Source: CAZTDD01 sp964612675
GTDB taxonomy: Bacteria > Hinthialibacterota > Hinthialibacteria > Hinthialibacterales > JAKPRU01
NCBI GenBank assembly: GCA_964612675.1
Contig: CAZTDD010000019.1
Span: 6,265 to 70,264, forward strand
DNA length: 64,000 nt
Direction of reading: 5' to 3'
The notes under the pieces were generated by a model. The model saw only the letters and a program-made list of their open reading frames with translations, ran no database searches and was not told the DNA's origin. The position numbers and the translations under genes are program-made. Below, in pieces: positions 1 to 8,061 of the stretch. Position 1 is the stretch's first letter; every line of letters starts with the position of its first letter.

Positions 1-121
1 TATTCCACGTGATAATCGATGCCTTCACAGGAAAAGAATAAACCGGCGACTCAGCGGCCGCCGTCCGTCCTGTGGCGTCCCTTGGTCACCGGTTCGCTGG
101 CTCGATGCACCGGAAGTTGAA

Positions 122-403
122 TCAGCCTTTTTGCGGCAGAATACCTTCGAGATCGCTGTGTGGACGTGGGATCACATGAACGGATACAACCTCACCCACT
201 TTGCGCGCTGCCGCAGCTCCGGCGTCCGTCGCCGCTTTCACGGCGCCAACATCTCCGCGCACCATAACCGTGACGAACCCGCCACCGATCTTCTCTTTGC
301 CGATCAAGGTGACACTGGCCGCTTTGACCATGGCGTCTGCGGCTTCGATCGAGCCTACGAGGCCTCGTGTTTCAATAAGCCCCAAAGCCTTGCCGTCAAC
401 CAT
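122..403 (-). CDS. Bacterial microcompartment hexameric shell protein (BMC-H, PduA/EutM-like)
   Basis: A 93-residue protein that is a single BMC domain from end to end, the usual length of a one-domain hexamer-forming shell protein. It opens with 'ALGLIETRGLVGSIEAADAM', followed by the pore-region 'KEKIGGGFVTV' and the 'RGDVGAVKAATDAGA' helix typical of PduA/CcmK-type tiles. Such proteins tile the facets of enzyme-filled compartments (in PVC-like bacteria often for fucose/rhamnose-derived lactaldehyde). The start at 403 is chosen over an in-frame upstream start because a strong GGAGGAGGA ribosome site sits just upstream and the longer version adds 41 non-BMC residues. No aldehyde dehydrogenase, pentameric vertex gene or other shell gene is visible here; the rest of a locus may lie beyond the left edge. 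Confidence 0.93.
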   Translation of the reverse strand: MVDGKALGLIETRGLVGSIEAADAMVKAASVTLIGKEKIGGGFVTVMVRGDVGAVKAATDAGAAAARKVGEVVSVHVIPRPHSDLEGILPQKG

Positions 404-732
404 GTGGATTTCCTCCTCCGGGAAGGCCGGCGATATTCGCTGTCTTGCCCTGGACTTCGTGAATTGGACCGCTGATTTGTTGTCGAGCGGAGAATAAACG
501 GTACTGGAAAGGCCAATACCTGTCAAGGAATACGCAGGAAGAGCGCCGATGGACCACGTATCCTGGAGCCTCAGGAAGGTGTATTCAATTCCGATTTACC
601 ATCGGTCATGATATGGTATAAAGAGGTGTGGGTACCGGGTCTGAACTCACCTTGAGTTACCCCGCTGTGTACTTAATCGGTTGTATAGTCATCTGACAGA
701 CCCGGTTGGGTCGATGGGCAGGTTCAGGGATC
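404..732. other. Divergent intergenic region with a long-range inverted repeat
   Basis: Non-coding stretch between the shell gene and the lytic transglycosylase gene. It carries a perfect 10-bp inverted repeat, ACCGGGTCTG at 634-643 and CAGACCCGGT at 697-706, separated by 53 nt just before the transglycosylase start; this could fold as an RNA stem in the leader or serve as an operator pair. Nothing else recognisable. Confidence 0.5.
498..526 (-). promoter_or_regulatory. Possible sigma70 promoter for the BMC shell gene
   Basis: Reading the minus strand there is a perfect -35 TTGACA (521-526), a 17-nt spacer and a weak -10 TACCGT (498-503), about 95 nt before the shell gene start. The weak -10 keeps this tentative. 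Confidence 0.35.
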
Positions 733-1662
733 ATGGTGAAGTATCACACACTCCGCCGCAAACGTCCCAGTATTCAGCTTTCTCCCCCTGTAGCCGCAAT
801 ACTTCTCTTGCTTTTCCTGGGGTACGTAATCGGTTCCTATTACCTCATCACCAAAAAAGACAATGAGTTAGAGAGCGTTCGGAGAAAACTCGGCCTGAGC
901 GAGAAAGATCTGGCCGCCTCCGAGGAACGCATCCAGCAGCAGCAGCGCGAGTTCGAGATGGAGCGGGAGAAACTCGAAAGACAAATCGCGGAGCTGGAAG
1001 AACGACTCAAGGTGCTCGATGTGATCAAAGACTTCAGTGAAGGCGCGATGGCGGAGAAAGAGCAGGGGGCACTGGCTCAGGTAATCTACGAAGAGAGCCG
1101 CCGGTTCGGATACGATCCGCTCATGATCATCGCAATGATCGTCACGGAATCCCATTTCCGTCCTGATGCGAAGTCCAGGGTGGGAGCCACAGGACTGATG
1201 CAGGTAATGCCGTTTGTCGGTGAGGATTTGGCTGAACAGGTGATCAACAAATCCCCGAAGCTGTGGGATGACGACAAACCCCTGGAGTGGTCCGGACACG
1301 ACACCCTGTTGGATCCGGTACAGAACGTCCGGCTGGGGATCCTCCATCTTTCAAAACTCATATTGAAGTTTGGAAGTGTGCGAGACGGAATACGAGCCTA
1401 TAATTTCGGACCGACAAGCCTGCAGAAGCGAATTCGAACGGGGCGTCGACTTCCAAAACAGTACATGGAACGGGTACTCGCCCAATACGAGGTGCTGCAG
1501 GAGAAATACGGACAGAGGCCGGAGATTCTGGCTGACGCGGATATCTCGGGTGTCTCGCCCGAGGTTGAATCAATGGTTGCCACGGTGAATCTATCAAGCA
1601 CACCGGAGTTCTTTCTCGAAGAATTCGATATCGAAATGCCCGAGCAAGAGTCCGTCCAATGA
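733..1662 (+). CDS. Membrane-anchored lytic transglycosylase, SLT domain
   Basis: A 309-residue protein predicted to cleave the MurNAc-GlcNAc bond of peptidoglycan in the periplasm. An uncleaved N-terminal membrane segment (about residues 19-38) is followed by a charged coiled coil (about 43-105, rich in E/Q/R heptads) that holds the catalytic domain away from the membrane. The SLT (lysozyme-like) domain spans roughly 115-270; the catalytic glutamate is E139 in 'TESHFRPDAKSRVGATGLMQ', and the family's 'AYNFGP' motif follows. The ATG at 733 is preferred to an upstream TTG (706) because the TTG would add nine unlikely residues. The coiled-coil spacer is longer than in standalone SLT enzymes. 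The C-terminal 40 residues are acidic and unassigned. Confidence 0.88.
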   Translation: MVKYHTLRRKRPSIQLSPPVAAILLLLFLGYVIGSYYLITKKDNELESVRRKLGLSEKDLAASEERIQQQQREFEMEREKLERQIAELEERLKVLDVIKDFSEGAMAEKEQGALAQVIYEESRRFGYDPLMIIAMIVTESHFRPDAKSRVGATGLMQVMPFVGEDLAEQVINKSPKLWDDDKPLEWSGHDTLLDPVQNVRLGILHLSKLILKFGSVRDGIRAYNFGPTSLQKRIRTGRRLPKQYMERVLAQYEVLQEKYGQRPEILADADISGVSPEVESMVATVNLSSTPEFFLEEFDIEMPEQESVQ

Positions 1663-1753
1663 GAGCTTCGGACAACCGAGGTTTTTGGTTGTCTCTTCAC
1701 CTAAGACAAGCGGTAAGCCCAAAGAACGCCAGTCCGCCCGAGTCCCACAGAGA

Positions 1754-2347
1754 ATGACCGTCCGAATACCAAAACTCATTCTGATCGCAGGTCTTCCGGG
1801 TACGGGCAAGAGCTTTCTCGCTCGAGCGCTGTCGGGCAAGTTGAGCATACCGCTGCTTGAAAAGGACTCCGTCAAAGAAACGCTGGCCGATACGCTGAGC
1901 ACGCCATGGTGTTCGGAATGGTCGGCGGAGCTCGGTGCGGCCGCAGAAGAGAGCGTTTTTCGTCTGGCGGCTCTCCAGCTCAAGATGGGACTGGACGTAA
2001 TTATTGACACCCCGATGATGTACTCCCGCAGCTGGGATCGGCTGCGAGATTCTCTTGCCGAAATCGATTTCAAGCTGCACGTGATCGTCTGTGACTGTTC
2101 GGATACGGACCTGCGGGAACGTCTCAAATTACGTGCGAAGAATCGTCACGGGATACACCGCTTTCGAGGACAAGACGCGGACCGGATCCTACTGCAGCGG
2201 GAAGAGTTCGAAAGTTTATTGGGGGAACAGGAAGTTCCCGTCCTTAGGATCGCAACAAGCAGACCTGTACACGAACTATTCATTCAATGTGAGACTTTTC
2301 TTGACAGGACGAGTGCAGGAAAGGCGGTTCCTCCGCGCGCCGATTGA
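1754..2347 (+). CDS. P-loop ATPase/kinase-like protein (AAA_33, zeta-toxin/gluconate-kinase type)
   Basis: A compact P-loop protein of about 197 residues. The Walker A motif 'GLPGTGKS' lies at the end of the first strand right after the start, followed by 'LLEKDSVKETLADTL', the position where kinases of this fold bind the acceptor substrate, and a 'LDVIIDTPMM' strand with an acidic residue in the Walker B position. Proteins of this kind phosphorylate small molecules or are orphan kinases; the substrate cannot be deduced. The ATG at 1754 gives a typical short lead into the P-loop; an in-frame TTG at 1685 with a nearby GAGG would give 220 residues. It may be co-transcribed with the transglycosylase gene 91 nt upstream. 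The stop codon lies 1 bp from the stop of the convergent gene. Confidence 0.7.
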   Translation: MTVRIPKLILIAGLPGTGKSFLARALSGKLSIPLLEKDSVKETLADTLSTPWCSEWSAELGAAAEESVFRLAALQLKMGLDVIIDTPMMYSRSWDRLRDSLAEIDFKLHVIVCDCSDTDLRERLKLRAKNRHGIHRFRGQDADRILLQREEFESLLGEQEVPVLRIATSRPVHELFIQCETFLDRTSAGKAVPPRAD

Positions 2348-2348
2348 A

Positions 2349-3806
2349 TCAAGACTGATTTGCGAGAGCCCCCGCGTTTCGTTTTTTCCACAGCTCCAAG
2401 TACTCGCACAGAATCCGACAATTGGAAACAAACGCCTGGCAGGAAACACGCCCGTCGGCCACCCAAAGACCATCTTCGCGTTGACGGGCCAGGACATCAT
2501 CGACAGCCCGTTGGAGTTCCAAATAACGGAGATCTTCTTCTTCCCGGGTTTGGAACTTGCGGTCTTTGAGATAGGCCATCCGTCCGAGACGCATCATCTT
2601 CTCATACTCGTCGATAGCCGAGGCCGGCGCCCCGACTTCCCAGGCGTACCCGGGCCGAAGATTTTCTGCTTCGTAGACAACCTTGCGGTCTTCGCTGACA
2701 TAAATCGGACGATTCGTGCCGATTTCGTAGAAACGAGCCCAGATGCCGGACCGAATCTCGGATTGTCTCAGCCACTCAATGGCGGTCGGAATTGGACTCA
2801 GATACCCTTTCTGTCCGGTTTCCAAATAGACTTCCATCAACGCACGTATGACATGTGCCGTGCAGGAGGAACAGCAGGCAGCCGGTTCGAACCAGCGAGC
2901 GGCTGCGGGCTTCCCCTCCAAGGTGTATTGTTGCGCCCAACCCTGGTGCGGCTCGGGAAGTTGAAAATCAATCAACCACTGAGCGGCTCGTAGTACGGAA
3001 TCCAAGTACCGTTGGTCCTCGTATTGACGATCCCCCTGTAACAGAGTCGCCATCGCATTGGTGCTCGCGCCGTCATTCAGCGTGAGATAGCGGTGATATC
3101 CGCTGCTTCCGGGAGGAAACAGCTGCGGCCAGCCGCCTTGCGGATACTGTGCGGCCAGTAGAAAGTCCAACCCCTTGCGTGCCGATTCATGGTAATCACG
3201 ATCGCCGGTCATCGCGGCGATTTCCATCATGAAGTTGATTGCTCCCTGGGAAGTCCGATCGTCGAGAGACGCCGTACAGAATAAACTCGCCTTCTCGTGA
3301 TCGCCTCTGTCCTTGAGATAGTAGTATTCAGCGGGACCTTTGTCGTTCAACCGAATCTCATACCACCAGCCGCCATTGGCCAATTGCCCTTCGCGAAGGA
3401 TATCTGCAGCTGCAGTTGCGATTCGTTCGTACCCACGGTTCCCGGTTATTTGATAGGCCCGAAGATAGACTCCGGCCACTGTCGGCGTTGCGGGGGGCTG
3501 GACAGTGATCTGCCACTCATCGCATTCATTGAATTCGCCCCAACGCCGGGCAAGATCGGCGGAATAGGCCATCGGCCATCCGTCCTGCACCCGTAACGCG
3601 GCAAATGCTTCCAACGCCGCATCCAGTCGCATGAGAACTTGATGGGTATGAGAACCCTCGGGAATCTCGACTTCCTGTCCTTGTAACTTCACTCGGGAAA
3701 TGGAGGTCTGGCAGTGACAAAGAATCGGAAGCAGCATGCCGATTAGCAAAAAGCGACGAACGTGAAAACGCGATAGCCGGTTCGACAGTTGTTTTCTATG
3801 TACCAT
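2349..3806 (-). CDS. Secreted pectate lyase-like protein (PL10 family type)
   Basis: A 485-residue exported protein with an N-terminal signal (hydrophobic stretch about residues 19-31). The body is an (alpha/alpha)-barrel-type repeat protein with several 'GGW' turns. The segments 'QYPQGGWPQLFP' near residue 220 followed by 'GYHRYLTLNDGA', and later 'IWARFYEIGTNRPIYVSEDR' and 'RPGYAWEV', match the characteristic blocks of family 10 pectate lyases, which cleave polygalacturonate by beta-elimination with calcium. The 'LTLND' block carries the aspartate expected near the calcium site. The sequence is diverged, so the substrate could be another uronate polymer. It stands next to a Tat sulfatase on the same strand (86-nt gap to its stop), suggesting joint action on a sulfated polysaccharide. 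Confidence 0.68.
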   Translation of the reverse strand: MVHRKQLSNRLSRFHVRRFLLIGMLLPILCHCQTSISRVKLQGQEVEIPEGSHTHQVLMRLDAALEAFAALRVQDGWPMAYSADLARRWGEFNECDEWQITVQPPATPTVAGVYLRAYQITGNRGYERIATAAADILREGQLANGGWWYEIRLNDKGPAEYYYLKDRGDHEKASLFCTASLDDRTSQGAINFMMEIAAMTGDRDYHESARKGLDFLLAAQYPQGGWPQLFPPGSSGYHRYLTLNDGASTNAMATLLQGDRQYEDQRYLDSVLRAAQWLIDFQLPEPHQGWAQQYTLEGKPAAARWFEPAACCSSCTAHVIRALMEVYLETGQKGYLSPIPTAIEWLRQSEIRSGIWARFYEIGTNRPIYVSEDRKVVYEAENLRPGYAWEVGAPASAIDEYEKMMRLGRMAYLKDRKFQTREEEDLRYLELQRAVDDVLARQREDGLWVADGRVSCQAFVSNCRILCEYLELWKKRNAGALANQS

Positions 3807-3892
3807 GAAGGTATCTCCTGGTAGAAGATAGCCGATTGTACAGGAGGAGCTGATTCCCGCACAACGTTCTTCGGGGTTCCGGCGTCAAGAGG

Positions 3893-5239
3893 TCACAGCA
3901 AAGGATCTTCCGTTTCTTGACGCCAACGCTGAAGTCGTTTCGAAAGGCGTTGCTTGACGTCTTTGCGATCCGGATTATCGACGAGGTTGACTGTCTCGCC
4001 CGGGTCGGCCTTCAGATCGTATAATTCCTCGCCTCCGTTCACGTATGTGTTGTATTTCCAATTCCGGGTGCGAATGGTACGGATCGGAACGGCCCATTTC
4101 TGTTTCCCGTAATACTCGGAATAGACGACACGGCGAACCCGCTCACCGGGGTCCTGGAAAACAGGACATAGACTCGTACCCGAAAGAGGGCCGGGCCATT
4201 CCACACCGGTCAGATCACACAACGTCGGCACAATGTCCACCAAACTAACAAGACTGTTTGAAAGCACACGTTGAAGTCGTTTGGGGTAAGAGATCACGAG
4301 AGGCACATTCAGTAGTTCTTCATACATGAACGGGCCTTTGAAAGGTAACCGATGGCCACCCCCCATGTCTCCGTGGTCTGAAGTATAGACGACAATGGTG
4401 TTTTCGGTCTGGCCTTTCTTCTCCAGAGCATCGAGGATCAATCCGAGGTGCCCGTCAACCTTCTCGATCAAATCAAGATAATAACTCCGATACTCCAACC
4501 AACGCTGTTTGTCCCAATCCAACGTGACTTTCCCTTGATCGTCGACAAGAAACTTCCGTTGGGGAGATGGCTTTCCTTTCAAATCGTCATTGAAGTTGTC
4601 CGGAATGGTGACCCCGTCGCGAACCGATACATCCGTTTCACGCGGATAATGGTAGATATCGTGAGGATTATTGAAAGAAACCATGAGAAACCAGGGTTGA
4701 GACGACTGTTCGTCGATCCAGTCCGCGGCAGCCTGAGCCAGTTCATTTCCCTTCAACCGGCGATAACCCGGAAAACCAAAATCGTCCAATCCGTCTTTAT
4801 CGTTTCCGAGATGCCATTTGCCAAAGTAACCGGTTGCATAGCCGTTCCGACTGAAGACATTTCCGAGAGAAGGAATGTCGGGAGACAAAGGCTTGCCCAT
4901 CGAGTTTCCGTCGACATTGGCGACAACCCCGGCCTCATGCGGATAGCGCCCGGTCAACAGGCTCGATCTGGAAGCGGAGCATTGCGGGGTTGTACAGAAG
5001 GCCTGAGTAAATCGGACACCATGTTCTTCCAACCGCATGCGATTGGGAAGACGGAGAAACCTCCGCGATACTCCTTCCCGTTCTTGATCGGTGAAAACGT
5101 ACAGCACGTTAGGCCTGTCGGATGAAGAGGCTCGGGCGGACGGAATTCCGGTAAGTCCGCCTGCAGTCAGTCCGGCAATACTTGTCGTAATGAAATCGCG
5201 TCGGCCGATGTGAAATGGAATTCTTTGTTTTGAGCTCAT
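3893..5239 (-). CDS. Tat-exported sulfatase (type I, formylglycine-dependent)
   Basis: A 448-residue arylsulfatase-family enzyme that would hydrolyse sulfate esters outside the cytoplasm. The N-terminus has a twin-arginine signal ('GRRDFITTS' then a hydrophobic run). The mature part opens with 'RPNVLYVFTDQ', where the usual metal-binding 'DD' is replaced by 'DQE'. C87 in 'CSASRSSLLTGRYP' is the residue converted to formylglycine. 'GKWHLG', 'NNPHDIYHYP', and the metal-binding 'YTSDHGDMGGGH' follow in order. A start at 5239 is chosen because AAGGGA sits about 6 nt upstream; the longer in-frame version adds 32 residues before the Tat signal. No sulfatase-maturating enzyme is encoded nearby. It is divergent from the GH116 gene (185-nt gap). 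Confidence 0.9.
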   Translation of the reverse strand: MSSKQRIPFHIGRRDFITTSIAGLTAGGLTGIPSARASSSDRPNVLYVFTDQEREGVSRRFLRLPNRMRLEEHGVRFTQAFCTTPQCSASRSSLLTGRYPHEAGVVANVDGNSMGKPLSPDIPSLGNVFSRNGYATGYFGKWHLGNDKDGLDDFGFPGYRRLKGNELAQAAADWIDEQSSQPWFLMVSFNNPHDIYHYPRETDVSVRDGVTIPDNFNDDLKGKPSPQRKFLVDDQGKVTLDWDKQRWLEYRSYYLDLIEKVDGHLGLILDALEKKGQTENTIVVYTSDHGDMGGGHRLPFKGPFMYEELLNVPLVISYPKRLQRVLSNSLVSLVDIVPTLCDLTGVEWPGPLSGTSLCPVFQDPGERVRRVVYSEYYGKQKWAVPIRTIRTRNWKYNTYVNGGEELYDLKADPGETVNLVDNPDRKDVKQRLSKRLQRWRQETEDPLL

Positions 5240-5424
5240 GTGGGTCCCTTTTTGTTGAAGAACTGGGCTGTGAACGTCTCCGGCAATACGGTAGAACGCA
5301 ACCCGCGTTCCGTCAAGCAGCGAAGAAAACGACATGTCTTAGGGGCTTCACTAATGGCGGCAAATATCGCATGATGTCGTCAATCGAGAGAATCAACAGA
5401 CGAAATCCAGGACGGAGGACGATC

Positions 5425-8061
5425 ATGGATATGGAGCGACGGGATGTCTTGAAAATGTTGGGTGCGGCAGGCTTCACGGGGTTGTTCGGCAACCGTAGCG
5501 CATCAGGCGCAGTGGTCCGGCCCCGTGGTTCATCGGAGTCTTCAAGCGAGATCCCCTGGAGAGTATTCGAGGAGCCTTACTTGTCGGAGATCGCGTTTCC
5601 ACTCGGCGGCATCGGGACCGGCACCGTGTCGGTAGGCGGTCGAGGAAATCTCCGCGATTGGGAAATCTGTAACCGTCCGCACAAAGGCCGGGTCCTTTCC
5701 AATACGTTTTTTGCTCTGTGGCATCGGGTCGAAGGAGAAGAACCGGATGCTCACATCCTGGAATCGCAGATTCAGCCTCCGTATCGCGGAGGATTTGGAC
5801 TCGGTCGTGAGGGTATGCCCGGGATGCCGCGCCTCGATAAGGCCCGATTCTACGGAGCCTATCCGTTCATGCGCCTCGAACTCCAGAAAGAGACGATACC
5901 GTTAGACATCTGCCTGGAAGCGTTTAATCCGTTTATCCCGAACAACGCAGACGACTCGGGGATTCCCGCAGCGGTTTTCTATTGGCACTTAACGAACAAA
6001 TCGGGAAAACCGGTCGATACGACACTACTTTTCTCGATGCTAAATATCGCCGGGATCGATCAATTCGGCAAAAATCTGAATACGTTCCGTGATGAAGGTC
6101 GCTGCCGTGGAATTTACATGACGACAGAGAAATTCGAAGCGGATGACATTCATTTCGGAAATCTGGCCCTTGTCACGCCACACCGTGAGGTCACCCACGT
6201 GACTCGCTGGGATCGAGGAGGTTGGTTCGACGCACAAACGTTGTTCTGGCAGGATTTCGCCGAGGACGGCATTCTTGAGCCGGTCGAATCGACACCATCG
6301 CCCGACAACAAAACGGATACAGCGTCGCTCGGGCTCCGCGCAACGCTTCAGCCGAACGAAACAAAGACATTCCCGTTTATTCTGACCTGGTATTTCCCGA
6401 CACGAGAGAATTACTGGAACGGGGAAGAGGCTGTTAAAGGAAAGAAGCTGCGGAATTATTACGCCACGATGTTTGACGATGCCTGGGGCGCGGCGGAGTA
6501 TCTGCTGGGGAATCTGGAGCGTCTCGAAAACGAAACCCGTACATTCCAGCGGGCTCTATTCACCAGTTCCCTTCCCCACGAGGTTCTTGATGCGATTTCA
6601 AGTCAAGCCTCGATCATGCGAACCAATACCTGTTTCCGAACAGACGACGGTCATTTTTACGGATTCGAGGGCACCAGCGACAACGGGGGATGCTGCCCTC
6701 TGAATTGCACGCATGTTTGGAACTATGAGCAAGCGTTGGCCCATCTTTTCCCTGCTCTGGAACGTACCGTGCGAGTAGTCGATTTCACGCACAATACAAA
6801 TGAAGAAGGATACATGGGATTTCGCACGTTGATTCCGCTGGTCGGAGCGATTTGGCAATTCAAACCGGCGGCGGACGGCCAGATGGGAACCATCGTGAAG
6901 TTATACCGCGAATGGAAGCTCTCGGGGGACAAAGAATTCCTCAAGAAGGTCTGGCCCGGTGCCAAACGCGCGCTCGAGTTCGCCTGGAAGAACTGGGACA
7001 CCAATCAAGACGGTGTCATGGAGGGCGAACAACACAATACGTACGATATCGAGTTTTACGGTCCCAATCCCATGATGGGAGCGATTTATTTAACGGCGCT
7101 GCGTGCAGGCGCCGAATTGGCGGAAGCGATGGGAGACAACGAATCCGCTTCGAAATATCGGAAACTGTATCAATCGGGGCAGGAGAAATTGGATCAGCAG
7201 ACCTGGAATAATGAATACTATGTGCAGGTTTACGATCCCACCAAACACAAGAAATACCAGCTGGGGGAAGGCTGCCTGTCCGATCAGCTCCTTGGACAAT
7301 GGATGGCGCATGTCGTCGGCTTCGGGCATGTTCTCCCGGCGGATCATGTCAAATCGGCGGTCCATTCTGTTTTCCGCTACAACTTCCGCGAAACGATGAA
7401 AGAACACGAGAATCCTCAGCGGATTTATGCGTTGAGCGACGAGGGAGGACTGCTCTTGTGTTCCTGGCCGCGCGGGAACAAGCCGAAACTCCCCTTCGTA
7501 TACTCCGATGAGGTCTGGACGGGAATCGAGTATCAAGTCGCCGCTCATTTGATGTATGAGGGATTTGTCGAGGAGGGTCTCGCGATTGTCAAAGCGGTAC
7601 GCAACCGATATGACGGCGAGAGAAGGAATCCGTGGAACGAAGTGGAGTGCGGCCATCACTATGCAAGAGCGATGGCGAGCTGGTCAATCCTGTTGGCTCT
7701 GTCGGGGTTCTCGTGCAACGCCGCCAATCGACAGATTGGTTTCCGTCCGCTGATCGATCCGGTCCGATTTTCTTGTTTCTGGTCGACCGACAGCGGATGG
7801 GGAGTCTACCGTCAACGTGCGGGATCGCGGAGTCTGCGCGCCGATATCGAGGTATTGTGGGGAACGCTGACCTTAAGGACCATCGATCTACCTGGAGTCG
7901 GACGTGGCGACGAAGGCGAGCCACTGAAAACCGACGTTGTTCATGAAGAGCATGCGATACCCGCGCGTGGCGAGGTTTCCGCGCAGGGATCGCGTGTGAT
8001 ATTCCAGCGAAGTGTGACGGTCACACCCGCTCACCCGCTTTCGATCGAGGTCAAAGCGTGA
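5425..8061 (+). CDS. Tat-exported GH116-family glycosidase (DUF608 / GBA2-like)
   Basis: An 878-residue protein starting with the Tat signal 'ERRDVLKMLGAAGFTGLFG'. The N-terminal beta-sandwich domain begins at 'IAFPLGGIGTGTVSVGGRG', the signature of GH116 enzymes; the C-terminal (alpha/alpha)6 catalytic domain (about residues 390-800) contains 'FYGFEGT', whose E415 aligns by eye with the nucleophile of mammalian GBA2, and 'HNTYDIEFYGPNPMMGA', whose D541 aligns with the acid/base aspartate. Known members are beta-glucosidases, beta-xylosidases or glucosylceramidases. The start at 5425 follows GGAGG (5414-5418) at ideal spacing; the frame is open a further 210 bp upstream without sense. Its TGA overlaps the GTG start of the downstream GTPase, so the two are translationally coupled. 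Confidence 0.9.
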   Translation: MDMERRDVLKMLGAAGFTGLFGNRSASGAVVRPRGSSESSSEIPWRVFEEPYLSEIAFPLGGIGTGTVSVGGRGNLRDWEICNRPHKGRVLSNTFFALWHRVEGEEPDAHILESQIQPPYRGGFGLGREGMPGMPRLDKARFYGAYPFMRLELQKETIPLDICLEAFNPFIPNNADDSGIPAAVFYWHLTNKSGKPVDTTLLFSMLNIAGIDQFGKNLNTFRDEGRCRGIYMTTEKFEADDIHFGNLALVTPHREVTHVTRWDRGGWFDAQTLFWQDFAEDGILEPVESTPSPDNKTDTASLGLRATLQPNETKTFPFILTWYFPTRENYWNGEEAVKGKKLRNYYATMFDDAWGAAEYLLGNLERLENETRTFQRALFTSSLPHEVLDAISSQASIMRTNTCFRTDDGHFYGFEGTSDNGGCCPLNCTHVWNYEQALAHLFPALERTVRVVDFTHNTNEEGYMGFRTLIPLVGAIWQFKPAADGQMGTIVKLYREWKLSGDKEFLKKVWPGAKRALEFAWKNWDTNQDGVMEGEQHNTYDIEFYGPNPMMGAIYLTALRAGAELAEAMGDNESASKYRKLYQSGQEKLDQQTWNNEYYVQVYDPTKHKKYQLGEGCLSDQLLGQWMAHVVGFGHVLPADHVKSAVHSVFRYNFRETMKEHENPQRIYALSDEGGLLLCSWPRGNKPKLPFVYSDEVWTGIEYQVAAHLMYEGFVEEGLAIVKAVRNRYDGERRNPWNEVECGHHYARAMASWSILLALSGFSCNAANRQIGFRPLIDPVRFSCFWSTDSGWGVYRQRAGSRSLRADIEVLWGTLTLRTIDLPGVGRGDEGEPLKTDVVHEEHAIPARGEVSAQGSRVIFQRSVTVTPAHPLSIEVKA

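Noticed and set aside
2091..2993. 300-codon plus-strand frame spanning the 3' ends of the P-loop gene and the PL10-like gene
   Set aside because: It is antisense to the lyase, which has a signal peptide and family motifs, and shows no domain of its own.
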